64,000 nt of DNA from Promerops cafer (Eukaryota > Chordata > Aves > Passeriformes > Nectariniidae). The notes beneath the pieces are model-generated. The model was not told where the DNA came from. It did not search any database and was given only the letters and a program-made list of their open reading frames with translations. Positions 10,787-21,406 of the stretch are shown here, piece by piece; the first letter of the stretch is position 1, and every line of letters begins with the position of its first letter. The translations under genes and the position numbers were made by a program. Where the stretch lies: NCBI GenBank assembly GCA_013398275.1, contig VZSE01005901.1:387733-451732 (forward strand), read 5' to 3'.

Positions 10787-11322
10787 GTGAGGGTTTACAG
10801 GAGAACTGGGCTGCTTGTGTTTGAAATGTGCTGGGTTTGGGTGAGAGAGGGTTGATACTGCTGAGTCTGGCCTGGCAAGGGGGTTGGTGCAGGTGGGCAG
10901 CGAGCTGGGAAACTGGAGTCCTTCCCTGCTGCTGCTGTTGGCACCCCCAGCCAACCTGGATAGTCAAGTTAAATCCTTTTATACTTCCTCCTTACCCTGC
11001 AAGTGGGAATGTGATGCTGTACTTGGTTATTTTATGGGGTTCTTGAGGCAAAGAGGTTTATGGATGTGCTGCTAACCTTGAACAGATGGTTCTGCAGAAC
11101 TGGAAATTATTATTATGCTGACGTTTTGTCTGCAGTAATCCTGGTGGTTTTTTATTGGATGGTGTCTTGCTATTCATGGCATTAAATTTCACCAGTGTTT
11201 AAGTAAAAGGAAGAAGTAGAATTCCAAATTATCTATGTAACAGTTTTAATGTGACATTATATCCATTCATGCCACCATTCAGGTTTTTATTCTTTATCGA
11301 TCTTTATTTTCTCTACTTTTAG
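10787..11322 (+). other. ITPR1: Intron
   Basis: 536 nt, AT-rich toward its 3' end; no repeat recognised. Confidence 0.8.
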
Positions 11323-11448
11323 GTCAAAATAGCATACATCAACTTCTTGAATCACTGCTATGTGGACACAGAAGTAGAAATGAAAGAGATTTACACCAGT
11401 AATCACATGTGGAAGCTGTTTGAGAACTTCCTGGTTGACATCTGTCGG
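11323..11448 (+). CDS. ITPR1: ITPR1 window exon 12 (~res. 1419-1460)
   Basis: 126 nt, phase 0 at both ends, acceptor CTTTTAG, donor GTAATG. Encodes [36 protein letters not shown] and LVDICR. Base composition is clearly more AT-rich than in neighbouring exons, but the protein is unchanged from the family. Confidence 0.98.
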
Positions 11449-12145
11449 GTAATGTATCTGCACCAAGGAACTGAATTCAGAAAGATTAAAAACCTCTTTA
11501 ATCCAGAGCAGTAAGGGTAAGACATCCCAGTGCATCAAGGCAATAAGTGCCCTGAATACTCTGTTCCTGCAAATATGTGCCTCCTTTTCCTTGAGCCTGT
11601 GGATTTCATTAGTCATATTCCATGGAACACACTCATATTTTCCTTTTTAAAAGAAAAAAAAAACAAGCCCAAACCGAAGCTCAGTGAAGCTCCACACCCT
11701 GCTCCTTTGTCCAGTGCCTTTTCTGTCCTGCCACCTGGCCTGCTTATTCTGGCCAGCATCACTGAGCTCCTTCCTGAGCAGCACTCAGCGTTTTTTGGCA
11801 GGTCAGGACAGATTGTTTTCCAGGCTTGGTGTTTATTTGGCCATATGGCTTTTTGCCTGGGATTCCAAGTATTTCCCCATACGAAAGCATTACACCTCAG
11901 TCCTCCCCATCCTGCTCCTGCTTTCCTCCAAGATGCTGTGGTTTTCTCCCTCCCCCCAGCCGTGCTCCTGCCAGCACATCAGACCAGGAACAGCGCTGGC
12001 TTTGCTCGGGCGGGGGCTGGAAATGCAGAGCCCCGGTGCCATCGCTGTCACTCACTTGCTGGGACCAGGACAATGTGAAATGAGGAATTCCAGTCTCAGC
12101 TGCCTTGGTGAGCTGCTCCTGACCCTGCTCTGGTTTGTGCTGCAG
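11449..12145 (+). other. ITPR1: Intron
   Basis: 697 nt. Long open frames here (for example one ending at 12421) run through intron and exon and are chance; no separate gene is supported. Confidence 0.8.
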
Positions 12146-12274
12146 GCCTGCAACAACACCAGCGACAGGAAGCACGCGGACTCCATCCTGGAGAAGTACG
12201 TGACCGAGATCGTCATGAGCATCGTCACCACCTTCTTCAGCTCCCCCTTCTCTGACCAGAGCACCACCCTGCAG
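12146..12274 (+). CDS. ITPR1: ITPR1 window exon 13 (~res. 1461-1503)
   Basis: 129 nt, phase 0 at both ends, acceptor CTGCAG, donor GTGGGG. Encodes ACNNTSDRKHADSILEKYVT, EIVMSIVTTFFSSPFSDQ and STTLQ. Matches vertebrate IP3R1 residue for residue as far as I can recall. Confidence 0.98.
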
Positions 12275-15199
12275 GTGGGGAAACACACAGAGACACAGCA
12301 GGGAGGGCACTGCCAGGCCAGCTGTGTCCATTCCACTTGGCTGCCATTTACCAGTGCAAAAGAAACACAGGGGAGCAGTGGTGGTGTAACTGGGGAGCAA
12401 ATACATCGCTGCTCTCGGTGACCATTTTGCTGTAGAAATGGAAGAACATGCAGGTCACAGTACAAGTGTTCTTCTAGAAAAGCTCAAGTGTCACATTAAT
12501 TCATCAGTGGATTCAACTCTGTGCTGCCACCAGGGTTTTTTGTAGAGAGTTCTTGTGTGTCATGGAATCCCAGAATGGTTTGTGTTGGAAGGGACCTTAA
12601 AGCCCATCTCATCCAACCCCCTCCCACAGATACCACAGAGGGAGCAAGGGTGATTGATTAAGGACAGCATATTTTACAGAAAGATTCTAATTTCCCTTTA
12701 AAAAAAGAAGGATTCAGAACAAAAATCCAGAAGCTCTCATGTGTCTTACTGAGTAGATTTTTGCATGGTTCAAAAGTTGGGGAAATGTGAAGGAGGAGCT
12801 TGGAGCACTTGTGAAGGAGAGAAGGCAGAGATTTGTACAGCAGAGCAGCAGTGGCAGGATGTTGCCCTAATATTTATATTTGCACAGAGCTAACACTGTT
12901 CTTTATGCATAAATAACTTTCTGGGAGGGTGAGGGTGGAGTGGTCAGGTGTCTGGCAGCTCTGGCAGGAGGCTGAGAGGGGCAGTTGTTGAGACTTGATG
13001 CAACCTGGTAGTGCCAAAGGCAGGTGTTTGCAGTGCCACCTCCAGGTCTCAAAGCTCATCCAGTCCTACCCCTGCCGTGCCTCTGACCTCACCTGAGTCT
13101 GAGCAGTGCAGCAGCTGATTTGCTTCTCAGGTGACTTCAGTTGCTGTTGCCCATCACCTTCTGTGCTCATCAGAGCAGTGAGGAATGGAGGCTGTGGCCT
13201 TGTCCCCAGGCTCTGCCCTTCTCTCTGTGCCATGTACCTGAGCTGCCCTGCTCTCACTTGTCATCTCTGAGATGCAGCATTGGAATACACATCTTGCCAT
13301 CCTATTTTAGCCATCTGTTAATGTTATATCAGCAGTTTTTCTTTAGTTCCTCAATCTCCCCCTCTGTCTAGCAGGATGAAGTCACTTGGTTCACCTCTCT
13401 TCCCATCTCAGTTGATAGATCTGCCTTGTCCTAGATTCATCTTTCCTCTACATCTCCAAGTTAAAAGCAGTTTCTCTCCCTTTTCCTGTCTGTCAATAAT
13501 CTTGTCTATACCCAGGGATTCTCCCCCCTGAGGAGCACAGGCTGTTGTCCCACCTGCCTGGTGTCCATCCCTGCTCCAGGTGGGATTTCCTCCCCGCTGA
13601 GGTGCTGCAGGTGGGCTGATCTCTGTGGGCAAGGGATGTGGCCACTCTGCTGTGGTTTCAGTCCCTCCCTGCCCTTCCTGCTGCACCTTCTCATCCCAGC
13701 CAGCCTCCTCTTGCCTCCTGCTCCTTCATGCTGGGGCTTGTTTGACTGAAATTCTTCTGCCCTGAGTCAGCCTTGCTAGTTCAGGGAACACCTTGTCCAT
13801 CAGTCACGTGGTTCAAATCACATAAAATTAGGAGAACACAAATCTCTTGGCAAAGGACAGCTGCCCACAGCTTCTCTTTAACAAACATTGTTCAGCCTGT
13901 TTGCCTTCCAAGGCTGCTGCTGCCCAAGGTTTCCCTTCCCAAGTGTAGCTGGAGATATGAGGGACATGGAGTAAATTTCCTATTCGATTTATTGACCTTG
14001 TTTAAGCAAATGAGACATCTTAAAGGCTTTTTAAGACCAAAAAGTCTTTAGACATGAACTGAAAGGAATACGTGGGTGGTGTAAATCCAAACATGCAGGT
14101 ATTTTCAGGGCCCTGGGTGAATGCTGCTGTTTGCCATGGTTTTTGGTGTTTGGCTTATTTCCAGAAAGGATAATGGGTATTTGCCTCCTAGCAACTTCGG
14201 GGCTTGAATTTTGGTTCTCCTCTTGTATGTTTTGTAATGGTGTTATATTTAATTGATCTAATAGATTTAATTAGCTAATAGATTTGGCTTTTTACTCTAA
14301 CTCCACTTTTTTCTTGCAAACAGGCTTTACTGTTGGCCAGAATAAATGAGGTATTTTTTTCCCTGGTTCCTAAGTCCTGTGGTGTTTGCACTGTGGTGTA
14401 GTTCCTTTAGCTGATAGAAGCATTCCATAGGTAATGGGCACAGGGGGTATTTCCTCTCAGATTGAAATATTTAAAATGCTCTTTCCTCTCCAGGTAAAAC
14501 ATGTTGTTCTACTGAGTAATCACTGTACAAAACCAAATGGAGTTTTGGTCACTATTGTTGGGCAGCTGCAAGGGTGAAGGAACAGAGCTCATGGGCTTGG
14601 GTGTGTTGGAGCAGCTCACCTGTCTGTAGTGGAAGATCACCTTGTGAAATGGAGGGGTGAAAACCACACCTGGATTTTGGCTGATCCGTAGCAGCTGCAG
14701 TGTTTGCCACTAACCACTGCCTGTGCTCCAAGTAACACACAGCTGGTTTCTTAGTGGATTGGATGCCAGCTAATAATGCTTGGAATGATGAGTTTCCAGC
14801 TCTGGAGCTGTGCTGTCACATAGCCAAGCCCCATTTACCTGTGGCCTCTCGAGTCAGCTGCTGGTCAACACTAAAAGAGGAATCAGTGTGCCAGGGTTGC
14901 TGATAGCTCTGATAAAACAGATGAAGGTGACTGCTCACTTCCTTTGCTTAGTCAGGCCTCAATTACCAGGGCTTTCTGCTGCAGAAGCTCCTGTTTCATG
15001 TTTCCCTTCCAGCTCTGGTTCCCACCCTTCCCATCCAGCTGCTGATCCCGTGGTAGATACCCTGCTGCCACGGGGAGCTGCCCAACGAGTGCTGCAGAGC
15101 AGCTAGGAGGGCCTGGAGAGTGCCAGCTGAGCTGGGCTGGCCTGAGCTCAGCCCTGCTCCCGGGCTGGGGGCTGTGACTGTGCTCTGCTTGCCTTGCAG
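12275..15199 (+). other. ITPR1: Intron
   Basis: 2.9 kb. One short CR1 tail (12560-12640); otherwise no element, exon or RNA gene that I can support. Confidence 0.75.
12560..12640 (-). mobile_element. Short CR1 3' tail
   Basis: CATGGAATCCCAGAATGG, TGTGTTGGAAGGGACCTTAA and CCCATCTCATCCAACCCC are the reversed CR1 3' end. It breaks off after about 80 bp. Confidence 0.85.
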
Positions 15200-15320
15200 A
15201 CTCGGCAGCCCGTGTTCGTGCAGCTGCTGCAGGGGGTGTTCAGGGTGTACCACTGCACCTGGCTCATGCCCAGCCAGAAGGCCTCTGTGGAGAGCTGCAT
15301 CCGGGTGCTCTCCGACGTAG
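15200..15320 (+). CDS. ITPR1: ITPR1 window exon 14 (~res. 1504-1544)
   Basis: 121 nt, phase 0 start, ends after one base of an Ala codon, acceptor CTTGCAG, donor GTAAGG. Encodes TRQPVFVQLLQGVFRVYHCT, WLMPSQKASVESCIRV and LSDV. GC-rich codon choice. Asn-to-Thr in YHC(T)W is the only difference from my recollection of mammals. Confidence 0.97.
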
Positions 15321-15564
15321 GTAAGGAGTGGGGCTGAGCAGAGCTGCCTGCTCGGGCGTGGCCATCCAGGACTTGCTGCTGCTGTGTCATCCTGCCACAG
15401 GGACAGTGCGGCTTGTGTCCTGCAGGTGCCACCTGGGGATAACTCACAGTCCAGGCTTATGCTGATAGGTCATGGTGGTTGAGCAGCTGCTGTTGTCGCT
15501 GTCACCTGGAGTGCTTTCTCTGTCTAACCTCAGAACTCCCTGCAGTCTGTTGATCTGCAGCATG

Positions 15565-15845
15565 GAGATGGTTTTCATGGGATTGCTGAGGTTGGCAAAG
15601 CCCTCCAGGATCGTCAAGTCCAACCTGGGCCCAATCCCCACCCTGTCCCCAGCCCAGAGCACTGGGTGCCGAGTCCAGCCCTTCCTTGGACACCTCCAGG
15701 GATGGGGACTCCAAACCGCCCTGTACGGTGCCAAAACCTGACCACCCTTTCCATGAAGAAATTCCTCCTGATGTCCAACCTGACCCTTCCCTGGTGCAGC
15801 TGGGAGTGCCACTCCTGCCCATTAATTTGCTCCACTTTCAGAGTC
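15565..15845 (-). mobile_element. CR1 LINE fragment
   Basis: Contains GGATCGTCAAGTCCAACC, the CCTTGGACACCTCCAGGGAT block, GAAATTCCTCCTGATGTCCA and ACCCTTCCCTGGTGCAGC, a CR1 subfamily distinct from the ACACCTTCCACT type elsewhere in the window. Confidence 0.8.
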
Positions 15846-16065
15846 CACAAGAGTAGCTTGTACTGCATATGGGGTCAAGTTCTGCTGCTGTGTCCACGTG
15901 TGCCAGCACGAGTTGTTGGGGGTGTGTGTTTAGGGATGGTTTCCTACTCCCACACTTGAAACAACAGTAACAGCTCTGAGGTGTGGGAGCCTCTAAACAT
16001 GATCCTGCCCAGGCCTGACCCTGCACGGGCACTGAGAACTGCCCTGTTTAAAATGCACTCAAGGA

Positions 16066-16320
16066 GTCATGGAATGGCTTAAGGTTGGAAAAGACCTCTT
16101 AAAGTTGTCAAGTCCAGCTGCCAGCCCAGCACCACCACTGTGGTCACCAGTAAAACAAGAACTCAAGAGCCACATACAAATATTTTTTGACCACCTCCCT
16201 GGGCAGCCCTTTATAATGCTGTACAACCCTGTCTGTGAAAAAAAATAAAAATTCATAATTTCACAATGTTTAGTCTAAACCTTCCCTGGTGCAACTTGAG
16301 GCTGTTTCCACTCAGCCTGG
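16066..16320 (-). mobile_element. CR1 LINE fragment
   Basis: Starts TCATGGAATGGCTTAAGG and GTTGGAAAAGACCTCTTAAA, then GTCAAGTCCAGCTGCCAGCC, and ends CCTTCCCTGGTGCAACTTGA. Reversed CR1, probably an older subfamily. Confidence 0.75.
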
Positions 16321-16416
16321 GAAGGAGGGTTTGTTGAAGGAAGGAATTGCAGAGACCTTTATCCTGGTTTTGTGTTGGCTCGGGGGCTCGGTTCCCACTG
16401 CTTTTGCTTGTTGCAG

Positions 16417-16601
16417 CCAAAAGCCGAGCGATTGCCATCCCCGTGGACTTGGACAGTCAGGTGAACAACCTGTTCCTGAAGTCCCACAACATCGTGCAGA
16501 AGACCGCCATGAACTGGCGGATGACGGCGAGGAACGCCGCCCGCCGGGACTCGGTGCTCGCCGCCTCCAGGGACTACAGGAACATCATCGAGAGGCTGCA
16601 G
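16417..16601 (+). CDS. ITPR1: ITPR1 window exon 15: calmodulin region and PKA site 1 (~res. 1544-1605)
   Basis: 185 nt, completes the Ala codon, ends phase 0 with IERLQ, donor GTGACT. Encodes SRAIAIPVDLDSQVNNLF, then SHNIVQKTAMNWRMTARN and ARRDSVLAASRDYRN. Counting codons puts the Trp at 1577, the residue known to be needed for Ca2+-calmodulin binding, and the Ser of RRDS at 1589, the first PKA phosphorylation site; both are present. The bird has Met-Thr where mammals have Leu-Ser (NWR(MT)ARN), which lies inside the calmodulin-binding segment. Confidence 0.98.
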
Positions 16602-16793
16602 GTGACTGCACAGCTCCCCGAGGGGCACAGCTAAACTGCACATCTCACCTGACCAAACCCTGAGGTCTTCTAATTCATTCGGGCTGGACAGACCTACTTG
16701 TCCTGTCCCTCACGCACCATTAGTGAAATTCATTCACCTGTGAACGTGTGTGTTGTTGGTGTGTGTTTAAACCTGGCTGTGGCTGTTTCCTAG

Positions 16794-16942
16794 GACATAG
16801 TGTCAGCCTTGGAGGATCGCCTGCGCCCTCTGGTCCAGGCAGAGCTGTCAGTGCTGGTGGATGTGCTCCACAGGCCTGAGCTGCTCTTCCCAGAGAACAC
16901 GGATGCCAGGAGGAAATGTGAGAGTGGAGGTTTCATTTGCAA
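16794..16942 (+). CDS. ITPR1: ITPR1 window exon 16 (~res. 1606-1655)
   Basis: 149 nt, phase 0 start, ends after AA of a Lys codon with the ideal donor GTAAGT. Encodes [38 protein letters not shown] and [11 protein letters not shown]. No difference from mammalian IP3R1 that I can see. Confidence 0.98.
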
Positions 16943-17829
16943 GTAAGTTGTCTTAGAAGTCTGGATTGTTTTGGTTTTTGCCCATCTTCCCGTGCCCTGT
17001 GGAATAGAGCCCTCTTGCCTAGCTCAGTAAATATTTACTGTCCTCTGAAATACCTATGAAAATGAGTACTTTGTGATATGGTCAAGGCAATTTCTCCTTG
17101 GAGAGGAAAAAAGCTGCTTGTGGGAATGGTGAAAGACTGGTTGATATGTTCTCCCAGCTAATGCTTAAAAATGTCCGTTTGCTGCAGGATGCCAATGTCC
17201 TGAGCAGTTGTATAAATGAGTTAAATTTTGAGCTGATCCAGTTATTGATACCTGCCCTCACCCCAGGAATGTTTGTGAGGTGCTGGGTGAATGCATCAGG
17301 ATCAGCTGTTGTCACAGGCATCACCACAGCTACAGGGAAGGCAAGGGGAGGATGACAAGGTCATTTAGAGGACAATTCAGAGCAAATCCAGCTTCTACCC
17401 TCACCTCCTGGAAGGGTGGGCTCTATTCAGAGGTTGTGGAAGCTGGGCACTGAGTTGGTCCCAAGTGCTGGGTGGGATGGATTTGGAGTTGCACCTTCCA
17501 GGGCTCTCAGTCTGCTTTTTAACCAAGGGGAATAGATTTCTTACTGTTAACTGCTTGTTCTGGAGAGCCATCAGGTCCTGGATCCCACTGATTGCTTGCT
17601 GCCTGCAGCCAGAGGGATTTTTTGGCTCTTTTCCTGCCCAGGGGCTGCAGGTTCCTCCCCAGCTTCCCCTGGTAGCTGTCAGGTGTTGCTCTGGAGAGAA
17701 CGCTCCAAAATGGTTGTGTAACAGCATGATGGTAAACCTTGGTTACAGCATAAACCAGTTAAGATAAGCAGATATATCTTACCCCATTTTTAGAATATTT
17801 GCACTAACCTGATGGATGGCTTTTTTCAG
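16943..17829 (+). other. ITPR1: Intron
   Basis: 887 nt with no recognised repeat; T-rich tract TTTTTTCAG closes it. Confidence 0.8.
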
Positions 17830-17941
17830 GTTAATTAAGCACACAAAACAGCTGCTGGAGGAGAATGAGGAGAAACTGTGTATTAAGGTATTGCAGACGC
17901 TCAGGGAAATGATGACCAAAGATAGAGGCTATGGAGAAAAG
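17830..17941 (+). CDS. ITPR1: ITPR1 window exon 17: last exon before SII (~res. 1655-1691)
   Basis: 112 nt. Completes the Lys codon and encodes LIKHTKQLLEENEEKLCIKV, LQTLREMMTKDRGYGEK, ending phase 0, donor GTAAGG. When the SII exons are skipped this joins to GEALRQ, creating GYGEKG. That GxGxxG motif is known as the ATPC nucleotide-binding site, which exists only in the SII-minus (peripheral) form. Confidence 0.98.
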
Positions 17942-20900
17942 GTAAGGTACAGTCCATCATTCTGTTCATCACTGTCTTTATTCAGTAAAAGAAAATAAAA
18001 CTCTGGCTTTTTCAAGCTGGTTTGTATGTGTAAGCACTTCTAGGCTGGAGCAGGGACAAAACATGTTTAGTCAACTGATAACTTTCAAATCATATTTGAA
18101 GTTAAGCTTGTTTCTGTTGCTTTTCTTCTTGAGACTGGCAAGTTTAATCCCTGCAGTTGCTGGCACTCGAAAATATCAATTTTGTTACCTTTTTCTGAAG
18201 CCTGTAACCTCTTTATCTGCTTCCTGGATCTAGGTGACTCTTCAGGTCATGTAACCTTGCAGCAAGAGAGTGTTTTGTAGTTAATTTGAATTTGTGTACA
18301 GCTGAGTAATCTTGTTGTGATTTATAGATGGAAACTCTCTGTACACCCACTCATGTTTCTTCTTTCCCTTTCCTACATACAACTCTTGACTGGTTGAGAG
18401 GAACATTTTTCTGTAGGTACAGACCTATTCTTTATTTCCATCAGGAGAGTGTATATGCCCCCCTATTTGGGGGCTTTGTGTGGCTCCCAGCTGAGACTGG
18501 GATTTGGAGGTTCTCCTGCAGCTGTGGTCAGCTGAGGTTCTTGCCATGCCCCACCCAGTGGGTGCAGAGGAGCACACCCTGCAGTGCAGGCGGTGGGGAG
18601 CAGCTGGGGGTGGGCACTGGGGGCAGCAGTGATGTGGCAGGGCTCTCTCTGCCCCTGGGAGGCCGTGCCCAGGAGCAGGGGGTGTCTCAGTCCAGTTCTC
18701 CCCCACAGATGGCTCTGGAGCTGTTGCCTCGTGCTCAATTCACAGCAAAAAGGGCAAAAACCTCAGAGATCAGAGTTTCGTACCAGCAGGCATCGTTGGT
18801 GGCAGCTGCCAGGGAGGGAGATGCTCCACAGGAAGAGGAACCTGCAGCCTGCTGGCCAGCTGGGAGTGTCACCAGGAGGCAGGAGCAGGACGTGGTGGCA
18901 GGGCTCTGGGCAGGGAGCAGTGGCAGCCTGGCACACGTGGGGTGCACGTGTGGGCTGCTCCCAGCACACAGGGCACGCCGGCGGTGCCAGGGAGCAGGAG
19001 ACTCCCAGGACAATGCCCCAGGGTGGGGATGGCCAGGGCTGTGCTCCCTGCCCTGCCAGGAGGGAGGCTCTGGAGGCTCTTCCCACCTGCTGCCAGGTGC
19101 CAGCCCCGCTCCAGCTGCTGCTCTGCTCCTGCCTGGGCACTGCCTCCTTGTGCAGCCACAGTGGTTTTGAGTAAACTCACGGGCTTGAGGGAATTCCCTG
19201 GGCAGCTGCAGGAAAGCAGCACATCCCTGTGGGGTGAGGAGGGAGCAGGCTCTGTAGGGAAGGGCACAGCTGCAGGTGTCAGCTTGGGGCACACTGTCCT
19301 CTGCCCAAGTGGCCAAATCCTTGCTGGGGCAGCAGCTTCTGTCCTCTCCCCGAGGTCCCTTCTCTGAGACCTCCCAGCTGGAAGGGGCTGGCTGTGGCCT
19401 GCAGAAGTCAGGCTGCTCCTGGGGAAGGAGGGGGTTGCTGATCCTCTAATGGGTGCTGGTGTCTTCTGATGTTCAGCACTGGGGATGTGACATTCAGTGT
19501 AAGCACAGATCACATTTTACACTACTCTAGCAGATCAGTGTATCTGCTCCTGTTAAAACAGCCAGGAGCCACTGTCCAAGGTCACCTTAAGTAATAAAAG
19601 CAGTGTGTGATGCATATTCTATATTCTACACACCAGTGAAACCCAAATCAGAGCTTTGAGAGTTTTCCTTAAGTGTAATCTGCCACTGAGAGATTTTCCA
19701 AAATGGAAATTAATTTCTAGGAGTTTCTTAGACTTTATTCAGCTAACTTGGATGAAGCAGTATTTCTAGAAGCTGCAGTTAACATATCTTGCACCATTCA
19801 GACCATGGAAAACCCCACAAGATGCTAAAAAATCTTCAAAGTGTGGCAGAAGCATTAATTTCTGAAGCAGTAGCTCAGTTACATAAGGAGTCAGGATATG
19901 CCTGCCTGAGAAGTGATTTCCGAGTCGGAAGAAGCAGCTGATTGCTCACAGATAGAGTAGTAGTAGAACAGCTTTTACTGTCTGGCTGTGAGCAGTGCAG
20001 TCGGATTTATTCTCCCTTGTGACTCAGAGAACTGAATTTAGTCACCACCTAAAAGGCAGCACCTTTTGTTTTTAAAATCATCCTGTAGCGTAACAAAAAG
20101 AAAAAAGGAGAAAACCCTCTTATATTGTAAAAATCCCATTGTAGATCCTGGAGTCCCTACGTAGGGGTGGCTTCCATACACCGGGGTGGCAGAACTCACC
20201 CTTGTGAGCAGCTTATTGACCTCAAGCACAGAACCATGGAAGGCTTGGCTTGGAGGGGACCTTAAAGGTGACCCAGTTCCCTCCCTGCCATGGGCAGCGA
20301 CACCTTCCACAGCCCAGCCTGGCCTTGAGCCCTTCCAGGAAAGGGGCAGCCACAGCTGCTCTCTCTGGGCAACCTGTGCCAGGGCCTGCCCACCCTCACA
20401 GGGAAGGATTCCTTCCTGAGAACCCATTTAAAGCACCCTGCAGAGCAGAGCTGTCAGTCCCTGTCCTGTCCCTGTGCCAGGGCTCTCAGCTGTCCCTCCA
20501 CGCCCGTGTCCAGCCCCAGAGCTCTGGGGAGGTTCTGGCAGCAGCTCTGGTTCTGCAGCACCACGTGCTGCCTGCTGGGCCAACCTGGCTTACGTAAGGA
20601 TGGGGCTCCTCCTCTCTGCTGGCTCTGCCAGCCCACAGATCACCTCACCCTCCTGGCCCCCAGGTGGGCAGTGCAGGAGGACACGGGGCGTGCTCCTGTC
20701 ACCCAGGGTCTCGGTCCCACAGCTGGGGCTCCTCAGCAGCCAGCAAAACCCGTGGGGAGAGCACAGATGTACAGAAGCCTGTGGGAAGGCTCAGATTTTT
20801 CCATATTGCCGAAGCCTCCTCGCTTGGCACGCGCTCAGGATGGCTCAGTGACGGGGAGCATACTGTGGAGTATTTAATAGGCACAAAACTGCACTACACT

Positions 20901-21379
20901 GACAGTGTAGGCTAGACCCAAGTTTTTCACTGTGCTGAAACATGTCATTCATGCACGTCTCTCCGGGTGCCTAGCAGCTGACTCGCCTCAGCTCTGCAGG
21001 ACTTGCCTTGGAAAGCTCCATTTTCCTCCCCGAGTGGAAATGCAGCCCCTGCGCTGCTGCTGCTGCTCACGGCTCGTGACGCTCCCCTGCCCAAGGGTGA
21101 AGTCCTTGGCTCTGGGTCAGCCAGCCCACGTGGTTTGTCCCTGGCACAGGAACAAAGCCAGGGTACATCCTGCCTCCCAAGCTGCCTGGCACAGCATTCC
21201 CAGCAGTGTCTGTTCCCTAACCCGGCGCTGGCAGATGTTCCTCATGCCCACTGCAAAAATAATGTTGGACTGCAGCATTCAAGTGTTAAATGATTTATAA
21301 GATCCTTACATGAAATTTATGTTTCGTTTCTCTTACTAATCCTTGCTTTCAATTCTTCCCCTTCTTTCTTTCCCGGCAG
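17942..21379 (+). other. ITPR1: Intron before the SII cassette
   Basis: 3.4 kb. 18540-19400 is GC-rich with long frames on both strands (up to 280 codons) but no protein signature or splice logic; I treat these as chance. A CR1 fragment lies at 20227-20480. A good pyrimidine tract (21351-21375) precedes the next acceptor. Confidence 0.75.
20227..20480 (-). mobile_element. CR1 LINE fragment
   Basis: CATGGAAGGCTTGGCTTGGA, GGACCTTAAAGGTGACCCAG, GACACCTTCCACAGCCCAGC, CACCCTCACAGGGAAGGATT and GTCCCTGTCCTGTCCC follow the CR1 3' region in order, antisense to the gene. It may extend to about 20600. Confidence 0.85.
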
Positions 21380-21406
21380 ATTACCATTGAATTGGATAAT
21401 GCTGAG
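21380..21406 (+). CDS. ITPR1: ITPR1 microexon, SII insert part A1 (27 nt)
   Basis: Encodes ITIELDNAE in phase 0, following the pyrimidine tract and GGCAG acceptor. It corresponds to the first part of the mammalian SIIA insert (QISIDESENAE in mouse, LISIDELDNAE in human, from memory) but is two codons shorter. The donor GTTTTA is weak and followed by a U-rich stretch, which fits a regulated cassette exon. Reading through the donor gives 22 more codons and then TGA. The match to the human ending LDNAE, the conserved phase and its position between exons 17 and 21 support it. Confidence 0.85.

Larger units (their letters stand above)
15321..16416 (+). other. ITPR1: Intron with two CR1 copies
   Basis: 1.1 kb, nearly half of it two antisense CR1 fragments (15565-15845 and 16066-16320). 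Nothing else recognised. Confidence 0.8.

Noticed and set aside
10349..10954. 201-codon antisense frame over exon 11
   Set aside because: It is the reverse complement of a highly conserved coding exon; shadow frame.
11684..12421. 245-codon + strand frame containing exon 13
   Set aside because: Only 12146-12274 matches the IP3R1 family and is bounded by proper splice sites; the rest is intron read-through.
18328..19513. Long frames (280, 196, 193 and 214 codons) on both strands
   Set aside because: All lie in a GC-rich, stop-poor intron stretch and overlap each other in several frames; none looks like a protein.
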